DNA of 64,000 nucleotides from Gp7-AA6 sp036395755 (GTDB lineage: Bacteria; Acidobacteriota; Thermoanaerobaculia; UBA5066; Gp7-AA6), in assembly GCA_036395755.1 (NCBI GenBank), contig DASWCZ010000056.1:1-64000 (forward strand), in the 5' to 3' direction. The translations under genes and the position numbers were made by a program. Below are positions 43,143-49,892 of the stretch, one piece after another. The notes beneath the pieces are model-generated. The model saw nothing but the letters and a program-made list of their open reading frames with translations, did no database searches and had not been told where the DNA came from. How positions within the stretch are numbered: position 1 is the first letter of the stretch; every line of letters starts with the position of its first letter.

Positions 43143-44062
43143 CCGCGTCCCGCCGCAAGCGACTTCCGGGAGATTCGGTCGCGTCCGAACGCCTTCCGAT
43201 CTCCGTCTCCAATCCGGACAAGGTCTTCTGGCCGGACGAGGGATACACGAAGCTCGATCTCGTCCGCTTCTACGACTTCGTCTTTCCGAAGCTGAAGCCG
43301 TGGATGAAAGACCGCTTGATCTCGTTGAAGCGCTGCCCGAACGGTCTTGCCGGAAAGTGTTTCTTTCAGAAAGAGAAGCCGGAGTCCATGCCTGCCGATA
43401 CTCCGACGAAGCGGATCGTCCACGAGAACGGCATCCGCAACTACGTCGTCGGCGGGAAGAAGGAGACGCAGCTCGCGCTCGCGAACCTGGGCTGCATCGC
43501 GGTCCACGTCTGGGGCGCCCGCGCGCCGGCGCCGAGGCAGCCGGACTGGCTCTGTTTCGACCTCGACCCGGACTCCGGGAAGTTCGCCGACGCCGCTCGA
43601 GCCGGCGTCAAGGTGAAGGCGGCGCTCGACGCGCTCGACCTCGTTTCGTTCGCCAAGACCTCTGGAAAGAAGGGACTCCACGTCTTCGTGCCAATCCGCC
43701 CCGGTCCGGACGCGGACGACGTCCGCGGGTTCGCCGAAGTGCTCGGGACGAAGCTCGCTTCCGCGTATCCCAAAGATTTGACGATGGAAGGCTCCATCGC
43801 GAAGCGCAAAGGGCGTGTCTACCTCGATCCGTTCCGCAACGGCTTCGCGCAGACGGTCGTCTCGCCGTTCTGCGTCCGCCGTTTCCCGCGGGCACCGGTC
43901 TCGACGCCGCTCGAATGGTCGGAGGTCAAGCCGACTCTCGATCCGGGAGAGTTCAACATCTCCAACTTCGACGAACGGCTGAAGAAGGCCGATCCCTGGG
44001 CCGATTTCTGGAAGAACCGGCAGGATCTGAAACCGGCGATCGCCGCTCTCAAGAGGCTGTAG
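43139..44062 (+). CDS. ligD: LigD polymerase/primase domain (stand-alone)
   Basis: 307 residues from GTG 43139 (GTGA overlap with the ligase). It is an archaeo-eukaryotic-primase-fold NHEJ polymerase: SNPDKVFWPDEGYTKLDLVRFY at the N-terminus, the catalytic aspartates in FDLDPDSGKF, KTSGKKGLHVFVPI with the conserved histidine, and RVYLDPFRNGFAQTVVSPFCVR. It fills gaps and adds ribonucleotides at breaks. With the two genes before it, it reconstitutes the PE-ligase-polymerase order of Pseudomonas LigD as separate polypeptides. Confidence 0.94.
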   Translation: MTASRRKRLPGDSVASERLPISVSNPDKVFWPDEGYTKLDLVRFYDFVFPKLKPWMKDRLISLKRCPNGLAGKCFFQKEKPESMPADTPTKRIVHENGIRNYVVGGKKETQLALANLGCIAVHVWGARAPAPRQPDWLCFDLDPDSGKFADAARAGVKVKAALDALDLVSFAKTSGKKGLHVFVPIRPGPDADDVRGFAEVLGTKLASAYPKDLTMEGSIAKRKGRVYLDPFRNGFAQTVVSPFCVRRFPRAPVSTPLEWSEVKPTLDPGEFNISNFDERLKKADPWADFWKNRQDLKPAIAALKRL

Positions 44063-44070
44063 AGGTCCGC

Positions 44071-44076
44071 TAGACT
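44071..44076 (+). promoter_or_regulatory. -10-like box before the PIG-V-like gene
   Basis: TAGACT (CGCTAGACTTTCC) ends 9 bases before GTG 44086, inside the 23-base gap after the polymerase gene. No ribosome site is seen between them. Confidence 0.4.
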
Positions 44077-44085
44077 TTCCGGCGC

Positions 44086-45252
44086 GTGAGGGCTCTCGAA
44101 AAACTGGTCGCGTTCCTCGGCCGCCACTTCGGCCCGCCGCGGCTCTTCCTCGCGGTCGCGGCGTGGGTACTCGCGCTCGGCGCCTGGGGCATGGTCGCGC
44201 GGACGTATCTTCCGGTCGAGCACTGGCTGCGCTGGGAGATCCCGCTCGAGCTCCGCGCGCCGCTCTACGCGAAGTTCGACTCCGGGTGGTACCTCGCGAT
44301 CATCGAGTGGGGCTACGGGAGACCTCCTCCCGATGGCAGGCCCTCGAACCACGCGTTCTTTCCGCTCTATCCGACGACGGCGAAGGTTCTTCGCGACACG
44401 TTCGCGATCGACGGGTTCCACGCCGGTCTCGTGGTGACGTACGCGTGCCTCTTCCTGGCGATGAGCCTGTTCTACCGGGAGGGCGTGGAGAGGCTCGGGG
44501 AAGGTGACGCCTCCGCTTCCGTGGCTTTCCTTCTTCTTTTCCCCACGTCGTTCTTCCTCGCGGCCGTGTACGCCGAGTCGATGTTCCTGCTCTTCGCGCT
44601 CCTCGCCTTCCGGGACGCGCGGCGCGGGCCTGCCGCCAGATCCACTCTCTGGGGATTCCTTCTCGGGCTGACCCGCGCGTCGGCGCTCGCCGTGGCGCCG
44701 GCGCTGTTTCTCGCGGCGCTCGAGAATCGCTCGCCCGACGGTCGCCGGCCATGGGGCAGGGCGCTCGTGGCGGGCCTCGTACCCGCCGCGACGGTCTTCC
44801 TCTGGATCTTCGGGATCGGATGGGTATACGGCGAGCCCGGTCTCTTCTTCCGCTCGATGCAGGGGTGGCACCGCGGCACGAGCTCGCTCTCGGGCATCGC
44901 GGCGTGGGCCGTTTCCATGGGGGTGCGCTTCAAGCACATGGACTGGGAACGTGACCCGAGCTTCGCGCTCGACTACGGCGCGGCGCTCCTCTTCTCTGCC
45001 GTCGGCGTCTACCAGCTCGTGAAGAGGCGGTGGGCCGACGCGGCGTGGACCGGGGCAGCGATCACGCTTCCCATGACGACCGGCCTCTCCGGGGGGATGC
45101 CGCGGTTCCTGATGGTCGTCTATCCGGTCTATTTCGCGCTCGCCGAAGGATCGCGAGGCCGGCCGCGAGCTCGGCTCGTGTGGTGGGTCGTTTCGGGCGG
45201 ATTGCTCCTCGCCGCCGCCGCGCGATTCGTCAACTGGCACTGGGTCGCGTGA
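44086..45252 (+). CDS. PIG-V-like GT-C mannosyltransferase
   Basis: 388 residues with about nine membrane helices, starting at GTG 44086. The motifs YAKFDSGWYLAIIEWGY, NHAFFPLYPTTAKVLRD and LFPTSFFLAAVYAESMFLLFALLAF are those of the PIG-V (GPI mannosyltransferase II) superfamily; the aspartate of KFDSGWY is the likely catalytic residue. It would use a polyprenyl-phosphate sugar at the outer face of the membrane. First gene of a five-gene glycan operon whose DPM-like GT2 could make its donor. Confidence 0.86.
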   Translation: MRALEKLVAFLGRHFGPPRLFLAVAAWVLALGAWGMVARTYLPVEHWLRWEIPLELRAPLYAKFDSGWYLAIIEWGYGRPPPDGRPSNHAFFPLYPTTAKVLRDTFAIDGFHAGLVVTYACLFLAMSLFYREGVERLGEGDASASVAFLLLFPTSFFLAAVYAESMFLLFALLAFRDARRGPAARSTLWGFLLGLTRASALAVAPALFLAALENRSPDGRRPWGRALVAGLVPAATVFLWIFGIGWVYGEPGLFFRSMQGWHRGTSSLSGIAAWAVSMGVRFKHMDWERDPSFALDYGAALLFSAVGVYQLVKRRWADAAWTGAAITLPMTTGLSGGMPRFLMVVYPVYFALAEGSRGRPRARLVWWVVSGGLLLAAAARFVNWHWVA

Positions 45253-46046
45253 ACCCCGCCGAGTACGCGGCGATGTTCGCGGTCGAGGACCGCCACTGGT
45301 GGTACGTCGGCGTGCGGCGGGAGATCGAACGAGCGCTCGAGACGGTTCGGGCGCCCGGGAATCGCCGCCCGCGCATCCTCGACGCGGGCTGCGGAACCGG
45401 AGGGCTGCTGGCGAACCTCATGACCCCGGCATGGAAGGTGGGTCTCGAGATCTCGTCCGAAGGAATCCGCCTCTCGCAGTCGCGGGGTCTCGCGGCCCTC
45501 GTCTCCGGAAGCGTTTCCGCGCTTCCTTTCGCGGACGGCTCTTTCGACGCGGTCGTGTCGATCGACGTCCTCTGCCACTCGCGTGTGGAGGAGCGGCAGG
45601 CGCTCGAGGAGGCGGCGCGAGTGCTCCGGCCCGGAGGGATCCTGCTCGCGCAGGTGCCGGCCTTCGACTTCCTCCGGGGCGAGCACGACGCAGCCGTCTG
45701 GACGAAGCGGCGGTACCGGCGCGCGGAGGTCTCCGACCTGGTCTCGAAAGCCGGGCTCGCTCCGCGGCGCTCCGGATACCGCAATGCGCTCCTCTTCCCG
45801 GCGGCCGCCGTTCTCCGGCTCTTCCGGCGGCGGCAAGTCTCCCGTGAGAGCGCGCGCTCCGACGTGCGGCCCGTTCCCCGGATCGTGAACGTTCTTCTCT
45901 CGGGAGTCCTCGCGATCGAGAGACGGTTCCGCGGGAGCTTTCCCTTCGGGCTCTCGGTCTTTTGCGTGGCCGAGAAGCCCCTCGTCGCGCGGGATACCAT
46001 CCGCCGTCCGGCCGATCCGGCGGCCGCGGGGGGTGCAAAGGAATGA
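45249..46046 (+). CDS. SAM-dependent methyltransferase
   Basis: 265 residues from GTG 45249, overlapping the previous stop. It has RILDAGCGTGGLLANLM, FDAVVSIDVLCHSRVEE and RVLRPGGILLAQVPAFDFLRG. The N-terminal AAMFAVEDRHWWYVGVRREI matches methyltransferases that act on lipid-linked or polyprenyl sugars. The C-terminal 100 residues are basic with a hydrophobic stretch, probably membrane-associated. The next gene overlaps as ATGA. Confidence 0.88.
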   Translation: MNPAEYAAMFAVEDRHWWYVGVRREIERALETVRAPGNRRPRILDAGCGTGGLLANLMTPAWKVGLEISSEGIRLSQSRGLAALVSGSVSALPFADGSFDAVVSIDVLCHSRVEERQALEEAARVLRPGGILLAQVPAFDFLRGEHDAAVWTKRRYRRAEVSDLVSKAGLAPRRSGYRNALLFPAAAVLRLFRRRQVSRESARSDVRPVPRIVNVLLSGVLAIERRFRGSFPFGLSVFCVAEKPLVARDTIRRPADPAAAGGAKE

Positions 46047-47155
46047 TCCCGGTCTGGGAGCCGGTCCTCGACGGGAACGAGAAGCGGTACGTTCTCGACT
46101 GTCTCGAGACGAACTGGATCTCTTCGCTCGGCTCTTACATCACCCGTTTCGAGGAGAGCGTGGCGCGGTACTGCGGCGTGCCGTACGGCGTGGCCTGCTC
46201 GAGCTGTACGACCGCCCTCCACCTCGCGCTGGTCGCCCTCGGCATCGGGCCGGGCGACGAAGTGCTGATCCCCGACTTCACCCTGATCGTCTCGGCGAAT
46301 ACGGTCATCCAGGCGGGCGCCCGTCCCGTCCTCGTCGACGCAGATCCGAAGACGTGGTGCATCGATCCCTCGAAGCTCGAAGAGAAGATCGGTCCGCGCA
46401 CCCGGGCGGTAATGCCGGTCCACATGTACGGGCATCCATGCGATATGCCGGCGATCCGGGAGATCGCGCGCCGCCACGATCTCCTCGTGATCGAGGACTG
46501 CGCGGAGGCGCACGGGGCCGAGATCGCGGGCAGGATGGTCGGCAGCTTCGGCGACGCGGCATGCTTTTCTTTCTACGGCAACAAGATCCTGACGACCGGA
46601 GAGGGGGGGATGGTCCTCTGTTCCGACGCGGCGCTCGCCGAGAAGATGCGTCTCCTCCGCAACCAGGCCTTCGCTCAACCGCGATTCGTCCACCGGGAGA
46701 TCGGTTTCAACTACCGGATCACCAACGTCCAGGCGGCGATCGGGCTCGCGCAGACCGAGAAGGTCGAACAGAAGGTCGAGAGAAAGCGCGAGATCGCGCG
46801 CTGGTATGCGGAGGCATTCGCGAGAGTGGAAGATGTCAACCTGCCGTGGGAGGCGCCGGGCGCGAAGAACGTCTACTGGATGTACGGCGTCAAGCTCGGT
46901 GACTCGTTCCGGCACGGTCGCGACGGCGTCATGGCGGCGATGAAGGAGAAAGGGGTCGAGACGCGCGCCTTTTTCTGCCCCATGCACAGCCAGCCCGTCT
47001 TCGCCGGGAACGATCCGCGATTTCCCGAAACGTCCGGCGAGTACCCCGTGTCGGACGATCTCTGGAAGCGCGGGCTCTATCTGCCGTCGGGACTCGGCCT
47101 GACGCGTTCGCAGGTCGAGGAGGTCGCCGGCAAGCTCGCGGAGTGCCGAGATTGA
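46043..47155 (+). CDS. DegT/DnrJ/EryC1/StrS-family sugar aminotransferase
   Basis: A 370-residue PLP enzyme that aminates keto-sugar nucleotides. It has CSSCTTALHLALVALGIGPGDEVLIP, IEDCAEAHGAEIAGRMVGSFGDAACFSF, then YGNKILTTGEGGM with the Schiff-base lysine, and the NYRITNVQAAIGLAQ block. ATG 46043 follows GCAAAGGA and overlaps the methyltransferase stop. The product is an amino sugar for the glycan made by this operon; which sugar cannot be read here. Confidence 0.95.
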   Translation: MIPVWEPVLDGNEKRYVLDCLETNWISSLGSYITRFEESVARYCGVPYGVACSSCTTALHLALVALGIGPGDEVLIPDFTLIVSANTVIQAGARPVLVDADPKTWCIDPSKLEEKIGPRTRAVMPVHMYGHPCDMPAIREIARRHDLLVIEDCAEAHGAEIAGRMVGSFGDAACFSFYGNKILTTGEGGMVLCSDAALAEKMRLLRNQAFAQPRFVHREIGFNYRITNVQAAIGLAQTEKVEQKVERKREIARWYAEAFARVEDVNLPWEAPGAKNVYWMYGVKLGDSFRHGRDGVMAAMKEKGVETRAFFCPMHSQPVFAGNDPRFPETSGEYPVSDDLWKRGLYLPSGLGLTRSQVEEVAGKLAECRD

Positions 47156-47886
47156 GCCGTGCCCAGGGCGCGCTCCCGGGCGATCCCCGGGTCTCGATCG
47201 TGCTCGCCACCTTCAACGAGAGGGAAAACATCCTCGAGACGATTCGCGGGATCTTCGAGCACCTCGGCGGTTCCACGGAGATCATCGTCGTGGACGACGA
47301 TTCCCCCGACGGCACCTGGAAGCTCGCGCAGGATCTGAACGACCCCCGCGTCAAGGTCATCCGTCGCGTGGGGACGCGCGGCCTGGCATCCGCGTTCAAC
47401 CGCGGGATCCTCGAGAGCCGGGGCGCGATCGTCGGCTGGATGGACGCGGACATGTGCATGCCTCCCGCAATGCTGCCGGGAATGGTGAAGCTGCTCGATG
47501 AGTCCGACGTCGTCGTCGGGTCGCGATACGCGCCGGGCGGCAGGGATGACCGGGCCCGGCTGCGGGTCATATCGAGCCGCCTGATCAACCGCCTGGCCAC
47601 GACCGTTCTCGGGTACGGGATCCGCGACTACGACAGCGGCTTCGTGGTCCTGCGGCGATCGGTCTTCGACAAGGTCTCCTTGATCCCCACCGGCTACGGT
47701 GCCTACTTCATGGAGTTCCTGTATACGTGCCGGCGCAAAGGGCTGACCGTGCGGGAAGTGCCCTACACCTTTCGTGATCGGCAGAAGGGAATCTCGAAGT
47801 CCGCGCCGAGCCTCTGGAGGTTTTTCCGTACGGGTCTCCAGTACGTGACGCGGATTTTCGTGGCCCGCGTCCGGAGTCACGACTGA
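47152..47886 (+). CDS. Glycosyltransferase family 2, dolichyl/polyprenyl-phosphate mannose synthase-like
   Basis: About 244 residues of GT-A fold. VSIVLATFNERENILETI and VVDDDSPDGTWKLAQ open the fold; GWMDADMCMPPAMLPGMVKLL holds the metal-binding aspartates, and VVGSRYAPGGRDD with RDYDSGFVVLRRSVFD follows, as in DPM1. No C-terminal membrane helices. The start is taken as TTG 47152 (TTGA overlap with the aminotransferase stop, GGAG 8 bases upstream); GTG 47143 is possible. It probably supplies a polyprenyl-P-sugar to the PIG-V-like transferase. Confidence 0.9.
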   Translation: MSRAQGALPGDPRVSIVLATFNERENILETIRGIFEHLGGSTEIIVVDDDSPDGTWKLAQDLNDPRVKVIRRVGTRGLASAFNRGILESRGAIVGWMDADMCMPPAMLPGMVKLLDESDVVVGSRYAPGGRDDRARLRVISSRLINRLATTVLGYGIRDYDSGFVVLRRSVFDKVSLIPTGYGAYFMEFLYTCRRKGLTVREVPYTFRDRQKGISKSAPSLWRFFRTGLQYVTRIFVARVRSHD

Positions 47887-48260
47887 TGCCTCACGAGATC
47901 CTGCCCCCGCTCTTCGAGCGTCGCGACGATCGCGGCGTTTTCCGCGAAGTCCTGGCCGGCTTCCCGGCCGGGACCGTCGTGTGCGGGCGGATGAAGGCCG
48001 GCGCGGTGATGGGGAACCACTATCACCGCCGGACCCGCGTCTTCTTCTATCTCCTCGCCGGGGAAGCCGACGTGCGGACCGTGGACGTCGAGAGCGGCGC
48101 GAAAGAGGGCTTCCCGCTCGGCGAGAACCGGGGCGTCTTCTTCGAGCCCGGGCAATCGCACGCGATCCGATTCGGAGTGGACTCCGAGTTCCTCATGCTC
48201 AAGTCGCTGCCCTACGATCCGGCAGATCCCGACACGATCGAATTCCCCGTGCCGGAGTGA
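47886..48260 (+). CDS. Cupin-fold polysaccharide biosynthesis protein
   Basis: A 124-residue single-domain cupin (NHYHRRTRVFFYLLAGEADVRTVD ... FFEPGQSHAIRFG). It resembles WxcM/FdtA-like and RmlC-like sugar-nucleotide proteins. HYH and the later histidine form the usual metal or substrate pocket. ATG 47886 overlaps the GT2 stop as TGATG. Last gene of the operon. Its stop abuts the convergent DUF4442 gene stop with no spacing. Confidence 0.82.
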   Translation: MPHEILPPLFERRDDRGVFREVLAGFPAGTVVCGRMKAGAVMGNHYHRRTRVFFYLLAGEADVRTVDVESGAKEGFPLGENRGVFFEPGQSHAIRFGVDSEFLMLKSLPYDPADPDTIEFPVPE

Positions 48261-48719
48261 TCACCGCGCGTTTCGGCGAATGTAGATCGTCTTCTCCACT
48301 CTCGCGTGGACGGTGCCGGCGGAGTCGACGAGATCCACGTTGTAGACACGATCGATCGAATTCTCCGTCTCGAGTGCTCGTCGGATCATCTCAATCTCCT
48401 CTTCCTCGATCATGAACCGCGCAAAGAGCGTTCCGCGTCCCGGTTTCCGGAACCGGATCGTCGCGGCTTTGTCCCAGACGGTGTATCCGGGTCCGAGAAT
48501 CTTGATCAGCATGATCATGTAGTGTGGATCGACCGCGCCGTAGAGGCTCCCTCCGTAGATCGTCCCGACGTAGTTGCGCGTGCGCCAGTTGAGAGGGAGT
48601 TTCACGTGGACTTCCCGGAAGTCGCTGGAGATGTAAGTGACGCGGGCACCCGTGCCGCGGAAGGCGGGGAAGAAGTTGAAGCCCCACCTCATTCTCCGGG
48701 ACGTAGGTGATTCAGGCAA
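48261..48719 (-). CDS. DUF4442 hotdog-fold protein (thioesterase superfamily)
   Basis: 152 residues from TTG 48719 (GAAGG 9 bases upstream) or 143 from ATG 48692. It matches DUF4442: RWGFNFFPAFRGTGARVTYIS, REVHVKLPLNWRTRNYVGTIYGGSLYGAVDPHYMIMLIKILG, and WDKAATIRFRKPGRGTLFA. Members have the 4HBT thioesterase fold, but their substrate is mostly unknown. A lone gene, convergent with the glycan operon and divergent from the radical SAM gene. Confidence 0.86.
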   Translation of the reverse strand: MPESPTSRRMRWGFNFFPAFRGTGARVTYISSDFREVHVKLPLNWRTRNYVGTIYGGSLYGAVDPHYMIMLIKILGPGYTVWDKAATIRFRKPGRGTLFARFMIEEEEIEMIRRALETENSIDRVYNVDLVDSAGTVHARVEKTIYIRRNAR

Positions 48720-48835
48720 AACCGGAGGCCTTCGTTTGAATTCTCTCGGCCGCCGGCCGCGCAGCGACCGCCAGCGGCCGACAGTTGCCCCACCTCATTC
48801 GCCGCGAAGCGGCACTTTCCGGCACGATCGAATGC

Positions 48836-48841
48836 TAGATT
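48836..48841 (+). promoter_or_regulatory. -10-like box of the radical SAM gene
   Basis: TAGATT (ATGCTAGATTAG) ends 7 bases before ATG 48849 with no ribosome site in between, the arrangement of a leaderless transcript. Confidence 0.42.
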
Positions 48842-48848
48842 AGTCTCG

Positions 48849-49892
48849 ATGTACGAACCGGGCTACGTCGGGCTGCTCGCCTCCGGCGAGCTCGAAGAGC
48901 GCGTCGAAAAGCTCTACGCGCTGCTCTCCTCGTGCACCGTCTGCCCGCGCAACTGCGGCAACGACCGGCTCGCAAACGTCCTCGCCTCCTGCGCGTCGGG
49001 GCTCGATCCGGTCGTCTCCTCCTACACCGCGCACTTCGGCGAGGAGCCGGTCCTCTCGGGTACGCGGGGCGCGGGCAACGTCTTTTTCGGCAACTGCAAC
49101 CTGCGGTGCGTCTACTGCCAGAACTGGCAGATCAGCCAGGATTGGAAGACGCAGCGGGGCAACGAAGTGCCGGTCGAGCGGCTCGCGGGGATGCTTCTCG
49201 AGTTGCAAAGTCGCGGCTGCCACAACATCGGTTTCGTCTCCCCGACTCACTACGCGCCGCAGATGGCGCAGGCGGTGCTGCTCGCCGCGCGCAGCGGACT
49301 GCATTTGCCGGTCGTCTACAACACGAACGCATACGACTCGGTCGAGGTCCTGCGTCTCCTCGACGGGATCGTCGACGTCTACCTGCCCGACTTCAAGTAC
49401 GCCGACTCCGGCGCCGGTTGGACGTACTCGAAGGTGCCCGACTATCCCGAGCGCGCCCGCGAAGCGCTCGTCGAGATGTACCGGCAGAAAGGATCAGCTC
49501 TCGTCTACGGCGAGGACGGCCTCTTGAAGAGCGGACTGCTCGTCCGGATGCTCGTCCTGCCCAACGGCGTCGGAGGGATCTCAGATTCCCTCGCGTGGAT
49601 CGCGGAGACGCTTTCTCCCCGCGTCGCGATCTCGCTCATGGCGCAGTACTACCCGATCCACCGGGCGTCGAACGACGCGCGCTACTCCGCCCTCTCCCGC
49701 GAGATCACGGCGGGGGAGTGGGAGGAAGCGCTCGCCGCGCTCGAGGCGAACGGATTCTCGAACGGCTTCCAGCAGGAGCTTGAGACCGCGAACCGCTACT
49801 ACCGCCCGGACTTCACGGACCGCGAGACGCCGTTCAAGGACCTCCGCGACTTCACTTCAGGGCCGATTCCAGTTTCGACAACCGCGCCTTGA
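48849..49892 (+). CDS. Radical SAM protein, PflX-like (COG1313)
   Basis: 347 residues. The SAM-iron-sulfur motif is CNLRCVYCQNWQIS (about 84-97). An N-terminal extra cysteine set, CTVCPRNCGNDRL (about 30-42), is typical of the PflX/COG1313 group, homologous to pyruvate formate-lyase activases. IVDVYLPDFKYAD and LISLMAQYYP-like strands complete the barrel. The target is unknown; no glycyl-radical enzyme is visible here. The start is ATG 48849. Its last 41 bases overlap the convergent S74-protein gene. Confidence 0.9.
   Translation: MYEPGYVGLLASGELEERVEKLYALLSSCTVCPRNCGNDRLANVLASCASGLDPVVSSYTAHFGEEPVLSGTRGAGNVFFGNCNLRCVYCQNWQISQDWKTQRGNEVPVERLAGMLLELQSRGCHNIGFVSPTHYAPQMAQAVLLAARSGLHLPVVYNTNAYDSVEVLRLLDGIVDVYLPDFKYADSGAGWTYSKVPDYPERAREALVEMYRQKGSALVYGEDGLLKSGLLVRMLVLPNGVGGISDSLAWIAETLSPRVAISLMAQYYPIHRASNDARYSALSREITAGEWEEALAALEANGFSNGFQQELETANRYYRPDFTDRETPFKDLRDFTSGPIPVSTTAP

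Noticed and set aside
10089..44062. Ku and the split LigD genes as a phage-defence system
   Set aside because: The motifs are ordinary NHEJ repair proteins, and no defence partner genes are adjacent.
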